Part shown: positions 1 through 6,754 of the stretch, one piece after another
How positions within the stretch are numbered: the first letter of the stretch is position 1
Layout of the letters: every line of letters begins with the position of its first letter
NCBI GenBank assembly: GCA_030765325.1
Contig: JAVCCT010000125.1
Location: 1-9,969 of the forward strand
Source: Candidatus Stygibacter frigidus
GTDB lineage: Bacteria > Cloacimonadota > Cloacimonadia > Cloacimonadales > TCS61
Direction of reading: 5' to 3'
DNA: 9,969 nt
Notes under the pieces: model-generated
Told to the model about the DNA's origin: nothing
Database searches by the model: none
Seen by the model: the letters and a program-made list of their open reading frames with translations, nothing else
Made by a program: the position numbers and the translations under genes

Positions 1-274
1 AGTTATAATAGTATATAAAATTAAGATCAAGAAATATATCTGACACCAATATCGTAATTATTAGATTTAATGGTGTTAAGAAAGCGATTGCCATTAAAGC
101 TTATACTTGCCGTTAATAAGGGAATTATGTGTAATTATTGTAAATATTGTATGACCTCTTAATGAAAAAGTTGAGGTCAATTCAAAATCATTGAGGTCAG
201 GTGTTCTGAAGTTATTTATATCATTGCTGGTTTTCAAATTTTTGCAGTATATAGTGCACATATACATCATAATT
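1..274. other. AT-rich non-coding stretch
   Basis: No convincing gene is seen here on either strand, and all three forward frames open at base 1 meet stops within about 45 bases, so no upstream gene runs in on the + strand. The stretch is very AT-rich. The only structure I can support is a repeated 9-mer at 152-199, annotated separately, and a weak 6-bp inverted repeat (43-48 with 71-76). Confidence 0.6.
152..199. repeat. Repeated TTGAGGTCA 9-mer with inverted half-site
   Basis: TTGAGGTCA occurs at 171-179 and again at 191-199, so the two copies start exactly 20 bp apart, about two helical turns. A reverse-complement half-site, TGACCTC, lies at 152-158 and can pair with 173-179 as a 7-bp stem with a 14-nt loop. 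Same-face spacing is typical of tandem sites for a dimeric regulator, but no gene starts nearby (the next is about 450 bp downstream), so a role as an operator is only inferred. Confidence 0.35.
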
Positions 275-296
275 TGTCAATTTTGTGAAATTGACA
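275..296. repeat. Perfect 9-bp hairpin
   Basis: TGTCAATTT (275-283) and AAATTGACA (288-296) are perfect reverse complements separated by a TGTG loop. The right arm contains a TTGACA that could be read as a -35 box, but the nearby TATAAT (318-323) is 21 bp away, too far for a standard promoter. The hairpin directly abuts the REP-like element that starts at 300. It is not followed by a T-run, so it is not an intrinsic terminator. Confidence 0.5.
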
Positions 297-299
297 TAC

Positions 300-508
300 T
301 CCCTGAAAGGGAATAACTATAATAGCTTCGGGTTGTTGTATTTCGACAACCCAAGGTAAAATTAACGCATCTCCACTTTTCTTCTTCCAAACACCGGCAT
401 AACCGGTGTTTGGGAGAGGAATGTCTTATTATATCATAAACCCCAGGTAGTCACTTCGTGCCGAACTGAGGCTATTAGGCGCAGCCGTTGTAAATCCCCT
501 TCAGGGAT
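300..508. repeat. REP-like composite palindromic element (inverted pair)
   Basis: Two similar units face each other. The left unit has a small hairpin (TCCC/GGGA, 300-312, loop TGAAA), then TAATAGC (320-326), then a larger hairpin (GGGTTGTTG 330-338 with CGACAACCC 344-352, one G-T pair, extended outward by CTT/AAG past a bulged C). Read on the - strand, the right unit has the same order: ATCCC/GGGAT hairpin (494-508, loop containing TTCA), TAATAGCC (complement of 470-477), then a hairpin made of CCCCAG 441-446 and CTGAGG 466-471 with an inner CAC/GTG stem. A GGTAG lies at 446-450, reminiscent of the tetranucleotide flanking classical REPs. A long central stem (379-421) sits between the units. 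This is the layout of REPINs, non-autonomous elements mobilised by RAYT (Y1-type) transposases. No transposase gene lies in the window, so the assignment is an inference from structure. Confidence 0.5.
379..421. repeat. Long central hairpin, 19-bp stem
   Basis: CCAAACACCGG (387-397) pairs perfectly with CCGGTGTTTGG (403-413) over a 5-nt loop. The stem continues outward with two G-T pairs to 379/421, giving about 19 bp in total. It lies between the two inverted REP-like units. No T-run follows it on the + strand. On the - strand the bases after it include a few A/T, but there is no clear U-tract and no - strand gene to terminate. Confidence 0.6.
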
Positions 509-569
509 AAATCAATAACAAAGATTGAATAGTCTCAATTTAATATATTGCTTCAGGAAAATCTTTTAC

Positions 570-599
570 TTGACAACAAGTGAATGAAGCTGGATTAAT
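570..599 (+). promoter_or_regulatory. Candidate sigma70-type promoter of the MCE operon
   Basis: A perfect TTGACA (570-575) is followed after 18 bp by ATTAAT (594-599), which matches the -10 consensus at four of six positions. Transcription would begin near 606, leaving a leader of about 40 nt before the ATG at 647. It is the best-placed promoter-like pair upstream of the first gene, but AT-rich DNA yields such matches by chance. Confidence 0.4.
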
Positions 600-646
600 A
601 GAATTGTAAAGAAAAATAAACCGCCCAGATGGGAACGGGAGAAAAT

Positions 647-1579
647 ATGGTAGGACGCGCTCAAAAAATTAGATTAGGCATATTTGTAACCTTACTCTCC
701 GTTTTAATGTTAGCAACACTTATATTTATTGCTGGTGATAAACTTATGGAAAAATGGGATTATTACTACATTACTTATTCGGATGTTTCAGTGAATGGAC
801 TGCAGGTAGGTGGTCAGGTGCGCTATCATGGAATCGAGATTGGTAAAGTGGAAGAGATCAAAATAGTCCCTGATGACGTTACCAAGATTAGAGTAAAAAT
901 CAGCATTACTCAAGGCACTCCGGTTAAAACAGACACAGAAGCACATCTTGTGCTGGTGGGTATCACGGGTTTAAAGATAGTAGAGCTTAAAGGTGGCAGT
1001 AATTCAACGCTTCTGCTGAAGCCAGGTAGTGAAATAATACCGGGAGTGTCTGTGCTCGATAATTTATCCGGTAAAGCGGAGGTGATGGCTGAAAAACTAG
1101 AAATGATCATGAATAACATCCTCGCAATCACAGATTCTGATAATCAGGATCGGATTTCTTCCATTCTCACCAGTGTTGATACTATTCTTATAACAAACCG
1201 GGAACCTGTTAATAATATTATTGTAAATCTGGATAGCACTACTGCTGAGCTTACAGAATTACTGCACTCTTCTAATGAAATTTTGGCAAGGTTGAATTCA
1301 ATAATTCAATCTAGTACCATAGATACAATGTTGACAAACTTTAAAGATGTTTCATCTGAACTTGCTGATCTTGAGATCGCAGATTTGATCGATCAAATGA
1401 ATTTGACTGCCCGTCAGATCAATTCCACTGTTCAGAAAATTGATCTTACAGTTTTAAGGAGTCAACAGGATCTACTTGATACTATAACATCGATGAGGGA
1501 AGCCGCTGACTATCTGGAAGATTTTTCCCGGAGAATATCAGAAGACCCAACCATACTGCTGAGAGGCGGTCGTAATTAA
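647..1579 (+). CDS. mlaD: MlaD-family MCE-domain lipid-transport protein
   Basis: This is the periplasmic substrate-binding subunit of an MCE-type ABC transporter that moves phospholipids or other hydrophobic molecules between the inner and outer membranes. A single N-terminal membrane anchor spans residues 8-30. One MCE domain follows (about 38-117) with the typical GxxVRYxGIxIGxV turn at 56-68. The remaining ~190 residues are polar, rich in I/L/D/S/N and probably helical or coiled-coil, as in PqiB/MlaD relatives that build a tunnel or stalk. An in-frame ATG at 629 exists, but it has no ribosome site, whereas GGGAG at 637-641 sits 5 bp before 647; I therefore use 647 (310 residues). It is the first gene of a run encoding lipoprotein, permease and ATPase, 14 bp before the lipoprotein gene. 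The family is certain; the lipid substrate is unknown. Confidence 0.9.
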   Translation: MVGRAQKIRLGIFVTLLSVLMLATLIFIAGDKLMEKWDYYYITYSDVSVNGLQVGGQVRYHGIEIGKVEEIKIVPDDVTKIRVKISITQGTPVKTDTEAHLVLVGITGLKIVELKGGSNSTLLLKPGSEIIPGVSVLDNLSGKAEVMAEKLEMIMNNILAITDSDNQDRISSILTSVDTILITNREPVNNIIVNLDSTTAELTELLHSSNEILARLNSIIQSSTIDTMLTNFKDVSSELADLEIADLIDQMNLTARQINSTVQKIDLTVLRSQQDLLDTITSMREAADYLEDFSRRISEDPTILLRGGRN

Positions 1580-1593
1580 AACAGGATGGAATT

Positions 1594-3753
1594 ATGAAAA
1601 ATAACAGGATTATTTTTTTACTTATTTTGATCACGTTAATGCTGGTGGGATGTAGTGTCAGTGAAATGATTGAAAAGCAATACTACATCTTTGATTACAA
1701 CAATAATAACGAAAGACCTGAGCTTTTCCAGGATACTCCACTCCCCTATTCTGTAATGATCCAGAATGCCCGAATTTCTCAAACTTACACCAGAAAACAG
1801 ATCGTGATAAGACACTATGGTCCCCAGATTAGATATATGACTTATAACCTTTGGGGAATCAGACTTCAGGACGCTATTCCGGATATTTTCAGTACTCGAC
1901 TGGAAAAATACGGTGTATTCGATACGGTCAACCGCGATATGTTAGTAGAAAATCCTAATTATCAAATTATTATCAGCATTAATAATCTGGAGATATATGA
2001 AACGGCATCTCTTTCTGAAGCTCATTTGAATATTGAATTCACTATGGTCAATATGTTGGAAGACGCTAAAGATTGTCCTAATGTTGACCTAACTTACAAA
2101 ATTGATCGTACCGCCAGAATTGAACAGAATGATGTGGAGGCTTTTGTCCAGAAAGTTAATGATATGATCCTGGAGGAATCTAATAATTTCATTGTTAAAA
2201 TCCTTAATAAATTTACCGGGTTTCAAGAAAAATCTAAAACTGAGGAAAGCATTACTTCCAGATATGACCAGATCGATTATTCAGCTCAGGTGCTGGGAGA
2301 CAGCACTACGGTCGATGAAAGCGGTATTGGTTTAGTATATCTCCCAAATCTTAGTGGAAAAGATAATGAACCTTTTTATTATGTAAAAGATAAAAATGGC
2401 TATAACCTTAAAATGGCTCACATGGGTGAAGAGGTGCCGCTTCCAAAAGGTAATTATACCGTGGAATATGGTTCTCAGATAGGATCTCATGGGATGTCAC
2501 AACGGATTGATGTAAAACCGCGCTGGCGATTAAACGTTGAACCTGACTGGGGCTGCCTGATCGTTGATGTGATGGATGAGCAGAGAAACTATGCAAAAGT
2601 CAGCTACACAATTTATGATAATGCAGACGGATTTGATTATGGAATAGATTATCCTGCTGATGTGAATCTGGGTGAAAAATCCACTATTTGGGTCCTGAAA
2701 CCAGGAACATATAAGGTTACTCTTAACAATGAATCATTTAATACCTATCGTGATTTCACAACTATAGAGGTTTTGAAAGGTTACTGTCAAAACCTTTCAC
2801 TGATTGTGCAAGAAGAGGAGAATTCCGGACTTTATTCGCTTATTGGTGCTGGTGTGATCAATGAGGAAGATGATAGGAGAAAAGATTCTAACTGGAATTT
2901 AAGTAGTGCTATCCATGTGAATATCAACCTGAATTCCGATAATTCCGAAAATAGAAATAATACTAAGCTTTCAATTAATATGAATGCTCAGCTTGATAAT
3001 TCTGCCTATTATGAAGTTGGAAGATTAAAGTACTCCATGAAGAACCTGATGGAAATTGGAACAAATAAAGATGAAGATTATGAACAATTCCGGGTTGATT
3101 TGGATGATATCGATGTCAAAAATACTGTTATCTTCAATGTCTTTTCTGCTTTTGGACTATATGGCAGATTTGATCTTAATACTCATTTCTTTCCCGTGCA
3201 GGTTTATGATGTAAATTATATTAAAAAAAATACTCAAGGTGCAGTAGTGGATTCCATGTCCAATGCTCATTCTGTGGAAACCAGTCCCTCTTTCTTCCCT
3301 ATGACCCTTAAAGAAGGATTTGGCTTGAATTTCCAGGTTCTAAATACTGCCAGATCAGATATGAATCTTCGATTCGGTCTGGGAGCGAGACAAGATATTC
3401 GTAAAGATGTTTACTCCTATTCCACAGACTATTCTGATTCTGTCACAGGTATCACTTATGAGGTATATACTGAAGAAGCATCAAGTTATTATGAAGGAAT
3501 TGAAGCCTCAATGGTGGGTGATTTGCAGCTTTTCGGAAATATTAATTACTCCCTGACCGCAGATTTCCTTTTCCCATTTGCAGCTGACAAGAATTATACT
3601 ATGGACATTGAGAATATCCTTAATATAAAATTATTCAAATATATTTCGCTGGATTATCGACTTAAATTTTATACTCGAGAATCTGAAGCCATGGAAGATT
3701 ATATTTCCACGCAGCAAAGTCTCTTTTTACGATTTACCTATCTTTTACGTTAA
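1594..3753 (+). CDS. PqiC-like (ABC_trans_aux) lipoprotein fused to a putative outer-membrane beta-barrel
   Basis: The 719-residue protein begins with a lipoprotein signal: hydrophobic residues 6-19, then lipobox L-V-G-C with Cys20 and Ser at +2, which under the enterobacterial rule sends it to the outer membrane. Residues ~25-215 resemble the ABC transporter auxiliary lipoprotein family (PqiC/YmbA), including the RKQIVIR...YNLWG...F.TRLEKYGVFDTV stretch. PqiC itself is only about 190 residues. Next come two beta-sandwich-like segments (~235-305 and ~306-403) with PKGNYTV (285-291) and KPGTYKV (369-375) turns, as in PEGA or carboxypeptidase-regulatory-like domains. Residues ~432-719 alternate polar and hydrophobic in many strands, for example around 514-530 and in the last 60 residues, and look like an outer-membrane barrel. 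AGGATGGA at 1583-1590 is the ribosome site. The gene sits between MCE and permease genes, so it is very likely the outer-membrane end of the same transporter. The barrel call is my inference from strand pattern. Confidence 0.8.
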   Translation: MKNNRIIFLLILITLMLVGCSVSEMIEKQYYIFDYNNNNERPELFQDTPLPYSVMIQNARISQTYTRKQIVIRHYGPQIRYMTYNLWGIRLQDAIPDIFSTRLEKYGVFDTVNRDMLVENPNYQIIISINNLEIYETASLSEAHLNIEFTMVNMLEDAKDCPNVDLTYKIDRTARIEQNDVEAFVQKVNDMILEESNNFIVKILNKFTGFQEKSKTEESITSRYDQIDYSAQVLGDSTTVDESGIGLVYLPNLSGKDNEPFYYVKDKNGYNLKMAHMGEEVPLPKGNYTVEYGSQIGSHGMSQRIDVKPRWRLNVEPDWGCLIVDVMDEQRNYAKVSYTIYDNADGFDYGIDYPADVNLGEKSTIWVLKPGTYKVTLNNESFNTYRDFTTIEVLKGYCQNLSLIVQEEENSGLYSLIGAGVINEEDDRRKDSNWNLSSAIHVNINLNSDNSENRNNTKLSINMNAQLDNSAYYEVGRLKYSMKNLMEIGTNKDEDYEQFRVDLDDIDVKNTVIFNVFSAFGLYGRFDLNTHFFPVQVYDVNYIKKNTQGAVVDSMSNAHSVETSPSFFPMTLKEGFGLNFQVLNTARSDMNLRFGLGARQDIRKDVYSYSTDYSDSVTGITYEVYTEEASSYYEGIEASMVGDLQLFGNINYSLTADFLFPFAADKNYTMDIENILNIKLFKYISLDYRLKFYTRESEAMEDYISTQQSLFLRFTYLLR

Positions 3754-3756
3754 ATC

Positions 3757-4818
3757 ATGAAAATTTCAGAGAAAACCATGAACTTTGAGGAGCCTCTTAA
3801 TAAAGAGACAATACCTCTTTTAATGCAGCAGCTCGATAAGCTAAATGCTAGTAATATCGATATTTTTGATTTTAAGCAGGTAGAGCGGGTAGACAGCTCC
3901 GGAGTGGTATTTATAGAATATCTTCATTCTCGATTTGTAAATGCAGAATTTATCAATATCTCTTCTGATATTGATTTCACTTTGCAAACTTTTAAAAGTG
4001 ATCTTGATGAAAAGATTATTGAACCCGTTAAACCTGGATTTTTTGAAAATGCCGGAGACATAATCTACAAAACACTGGAACAATCAAAAGAAGTGATGTA
4101 TCTGGTTTCAGATATTTTATACTGGTCAATTGTAGGGATTTTTAATCATAAAGGTCAAAGAAAAGATGCAGTTGCTCAGCAGATGCTTCTGATTGGAATA
4201 GATGCCATCCCTATAATTGGTTTATTGTCATTTATTCTGGGATTGATTCTTTCTTTGCAATCTGCAGCACAACTTCATCAGTTTGGAGCAGATATATATC
4301 TGGCTGATCTGATTTCCGTAACCATGATCACTGAAATGGGACCTATGCTTACTGCAATCATGGTTTCCGGTAGAAGCGGTTCAGCAATTGCCTCAGAGAT
4401 TGCCACAATGACAGTAACTGAAGAAATTGATGCTCTTAAAATGATGGCATTGAACCCCATCAGGTTTGTGGTTGTTCCCAAATTTCATGCCATGACATTG
4501 TGTATGCCCCTTCTGGTAACGTTATCGATGTTTGTTGGTGTATTGGGAGGAGCGATAATCGGATCTTATTATCTCAATATTGCTCCGGGGCTATTCTGGT
4601 CAAGAGTATTTGCAATATCATCATTGAGAAATTTCACTATTGCTATTGGCAAAAGCATCGTGTTCTCCTGGGTGATCGTGATAATTGGTGTCTATTATGG
4701 ATTAAATGTGAAAGGTGGAGCAGAAGGCGTAGGAAAAGTTACCACAGCGTCTGTGGTTGCTTCAATATTCTGGATCATTGTGCTGGATGCTATTAACAGC
4801 CTGATATTTTATTATTAA
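3757..4818 (+). CDS. mlaE: MlaE-family ABC permease with N-terminal STAS domain
   Basis: This is the inner-membrane permease of the MCE transporter. Residues ~1-95 form a STAS domain like MlaB, with the conserved VDSSG loop at 45-49. Residues ~110-353 form the MlaE permease core with about five hydrophobic segments and the family signature SEIATMTVTEEIDALKMM starting at residue 213, the region that contacts the ATPase. In E. coli the STAS subunit is a separate protein (MlaB); here both functions are on one chain, so no separate mlaB is needed. The start lies 3 bp after the previous stop with no clear ribosome site, which suggests translational coupling. An ATG at 3778 would cut into the first STAS strand and is less likely. 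The next gene starts one base after the stop, as expected for a permease-ATPase pair. Confidence 0.93.
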   Translation: MKISEKTMNFEEPLNKETIPLLMQQLDKLNASNIDIFDFKQVERVDSSGVVFIEYLHSRFVNAEFINISSDIDFTLQTFKSDLDEKIIEPVKPGFFENAGDIIYKTLEQSKEVMYLVSDILYWSIVGIFNHKGQRKDAVAQQMLLIGIDAIPIIGLLSFILGLILSLQSAAQLHQFGADIYLADLISVTMITEMGPMLTAIMVSGRSGSAIASEIATMTVTEEIDALKMMALNPIRFVVVPKFHAMTLCMPLLVTLSMFVGVLGGAIIGSYYLNIAPGLFWSRVFAISSLRNFTIAIGKSIVFSWVIVIIGVYYGLNVKGGAEGVGKVTTASVVASIFWIIVLDAINSLIFYY

Positions 4819-4819
4819 A

Positions 4820-5563
4820 ATGAAAAAATATATAATTGAAGTAAAAAATCTGGTCGCCAAATATGGCGAAAAAATCGTATTGGATGATATCAGTGTAAAT
4901 ATCAAAGCTGGAGAAATTACAGTAATTCTGGGTAGCAGCGGATGCGGAAAAACTACTCTGCTTAAGAATATTCTCCGCTTATATGAACCATATTCTGGCA
5001 GCGTAAAGATTTTTGATCAGGAAGTCACTACTATGGATGAACCAGAATATAATTTGATCCTCAAAAAGATCGGAGTTCTTTTTCAAGGAGGAGCACTGCT
5101 AAATTCTATTTCAGTTGGCGAAAACCTGGCTATTCCCCTCGAGCAGCATACCAAGCTGCCTGACGTTATCAAAGACAGGATAATTAATCTTAAACTCGAA
5201 CTGGTTAATCTGGCTCATGCAAAATACCTGAAACCTTCTGAACTTTCCGGCGGTATGGAAAAAAGAGTCGCTCTGGCGCGTGCTATCACACTTGATCCTG
5301 ATCTGCTCTTTTGCGATGAACCCTCTGCCGGTCTTGATCCTATCACAAGTGCTGATCTGGATAGATTGATCCTTAATCTAAAAGAAAAACTCAATATGGC
5401 AATTGTGATCGTTACTCACGAACTTGCCAGTATTCATAGAATTGCTGACTCCATTATTTTTCTGCATAAAGGGAAAATGCTCTATCATGGTAGCCTTGAA
5501 GCTGCCGAGGAAGCCAATATCCCTGAAATTACTGAATTTTTTGAAACAGGAAAATTTGACTGA
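4820..5563 (+). CDS. mlaF: MlaF-family ABC transporter ATPase
   Basis: This is the cytoplasmic ATPase that powers the MCE lipid transporter. All ABC motifs are intact: Walker A GSSGCGKTT (38-46), Q-loop Gln89, signature LSGGMEKR (142-149), Walker B ending in Asp166-Glu167 (LLFCDEPSAGLDP) and the switch His200 in VTHE. The LSGGMEKRVALARA variant of the signature, with Met in place of Gln, is typical of MlaF/Ttg2A-type ATPases and supports pairing with the MlaE permease just upstream. Its length of 247 residues is near normal for the family. One base separates the start from the permease stop, so expression is almost certainly coupled. It closes the recognisable MCE block; a 34-bp gap follows before the peptidase gene. 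Confidence 0.96.
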   Translation: MKKYIIEVKNLVAKYGEKIVLDDISVNIKAGEITVILGSSGCGKTTLLKNILRLYEPYSGSVKIFDQEVTTMDEPEYNLILKKIGVLFQGGALLNSISVGENLAIPLEQHTKLPDVIKDRIINLKLELVNLAHAKYLKPSELSGGMEKRVALARAITLDPDLLFCDEPSAGLDPITSADLDRLILNLKEKLNMAIVIVTHELASIHRIADSIIFLHKGKMLYHGSLEAAEEANIPEITEFFETGKFD

Positions 5564-5597
5564 TCACATTATGTAATTTTATGGGAGGTTTAACAAT

Positions 5598-6275
5598 ATG
5601 TTTTTTGATCCAACCCTGATTTTAGTAATAATCGCCCTCATTTTTGCCATGTTAGCTCAGCAGCAGGTAATGGGTAAATATAAGAAATTCGCTAAAATAC
5701 CTAATTCTATGGGTTTAACCGGTGCGCAAATGGCACGCAGAATGCTCGATGATAATGGATTAGAAGATATCAATATCAAGCCGATAAAAGGAACTCTTAC
5801 TGATAATTATCACCCCCTTAAGAAGATTATATTTCTATCAGAAGGTGTCTATAACAGCGCTTCCATTGCTGCTATTGCTATTGCTGCTCATGAAACAGGA
5901 CACGCTATTCAATATGCCGCTGATTATATACCTGTTAAAATTAGGGGAGGATTGGTACCCACTGCAAATATAGGTTCAACTATGGCTTTCCCCATGTTCC
6001 TGCTCGGATTTCTGTTTTCTATCCCTTTCCTGATGGATTTGGGTATCTGGTTTTTCGGTGCTGCATTGGTCTTTCACCTTGTCACTCTGCCAGTGGAATT
6101 TAATGCTTCTGCCCGGGCAATACAATATCTTAAACTAAATTATATTTCTGAGCAGAAAGAAATTCAGGGAACCAGATCTGTCCTGCAGGCTGCTGCTCTC
6201 ACTTATGTAGCCTCCACAATGATGGCTCTCGCTCAATTCCTGCGTCTAATAATTTTAAGAGGATCCAGAGATTGA
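5598..6275 (+). CDS. YugP-type membrane zinc metallopeptidase (Zn_peptidase_2)
   Basis: This is an integral-membrane neutral zinc metallopeptidase of the YugP family (225 residues, the family's usual length). An N-terminal membrane segment (~5-24) is followed by a soluble stretch with the characteristic LTDNYHPLKKIIFLSEGVY region, then the HExxH zinc motif as H98-E99-T-G-H102. Two or more hydrophobic segments follow (~125-165), then VEFNASARA, where Glu167 is the probable third zinc ligand. The physiological substrate of the family is not established to my knowledge. A strong GGGAGG (5583-5588) lies 9 bp before the ATG. Its 3' end overlaps the TTG start of the next gene by 4 bp. It may be co-transcribed with the MCE genes 34 bp upstream, and membrane-protein or envelope quality control would be a natural guess. 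Confidence 0.93.
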   Translation: MFFDPTLILVIIALIFAMLAQQQVMGKYKKFAKIPNSMGLTGAQMARRMLDDNGLEDINIKPIKGTLTDNYHPLKKIIFLSEGVYNSASIAAIAIAAHETGHAIQYAADYIPVKIRGGLVPTANIGSTMAFPMFLLGFLFSIPFLMDLGIWFFGAALVFHLVTLPVEFNASARAIQYLKLNYISEQKEIQGTRSVLQAAALTYVASTMMALAQFLRLIILRGSRD

Positions 6276-6754
6276 CAAAGGAAACTGTTCATCCCCGCTT
6301 TCTGCTAAGAGAAAACCTCAACAAACTCGCACGTGAGTTGCGTTTACTGGGATATGATGCCGCAATTTATAAGCAAATCAGCTTTTATAACCTGTGCCGG
6401 ATTGCTGCTCGTGAAAATAGAATTCTCCTCACCAGGTCTTTAAGCGAATCAAAACAAAAAACTAATAATCAGATCATCCTCATAAAAGCTGATTACGTTG
6501 ATCAGCAATTACGGCAAATCAGGGCTATTTTACAGTTTGACCCTTCGATAATTTTCTCCCGTTGTTCATTATGTAATAAAATGCTTTACGAGATTGACAA
6601 AAAAAAAATAATAAACTTTGTACCTGAGTATGTGTTAACTCATTACTCCCACTTTAGGATCTGCAGGTTTTGCGGTCATATATATTGGGAGGGTGATCAT
6701 CATCAGGCGATACTGAAACGCCTGAAAAATCTGTTTGAGGAAGGAAAGTTATGA
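6272..6754 (+). CDS. Mut7-C family PIN-like/zinc-ribbon protein, catalytic acids apparently replaced
   Basis: The 160-residue protein matches the Mut7-C architecture: an N-terminal PIN-like RNase-related domain (~9-90; FLLRENLNKLARELRLLGYD, then ENRILLTRS) and a C-terminal zinc ribbon (SRCSLCNK ... CRFCGHIYWEG, four cysteines). In the family as I know it the first strand reads F-x-V-D and the third motif reads LLTRD. Here these positions are Arg13 (Glu14 next to it) and Ser56, so the usual acidic metal ligands look absent and nuclease activity is doubtful. A TTG start at 6272 is supported by AAGAGGA at 6257-6263 (8 bp away) and by the 4-bp overlap with the peptidase stop; no suitable ATG exists nearby. 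It also overlaps the ompA-like gene by ATGA. Its role next to envelope genes is unknown. Confidence 0.85.
   Translation: MTKETVHPRFLLRENLNKLARELRLLGYDAAIYKQISFYNLCRIAARENRILLTRSLSESKQKTNNQIILIKADYVDQQLRQIRAILQFDPSIIFSRCSLCNKMLYEIDKKKIINFVPEYVLTHYSHFRICRFCGHIYWEGDHHQAILKRLKNLFEEGKL

Noticed and set aside
379..421. Central hairpin as an intrinsic terminator
   Set aside because: No T-run follows on the + strand, no gene end lies upstream on that strand within the window, and it is better explained as part of the palindromic element.
275..508. CRISPR array
   Set aside because: The palindromes differ in sequence, are unevenly spaced and are partly inverted; there are no regular repeats with unique spacers and no cas genes.
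629..646. Six extra N-terminal codons for the MCE gene (ATG at 629)
   Set aside because: No ribosome site precedes 629, whereas GGGAG lies 5 bp before the in-frame ATG at 647, and the extra residues fall outside any conserved feature.
4500..4796. 98-codon + strand open frame inside the permease gene
   Set aside because: It is a shifted frame of the clearly conserved MlaE core, with a Cys/Trp-rich composition that looks non-coding.
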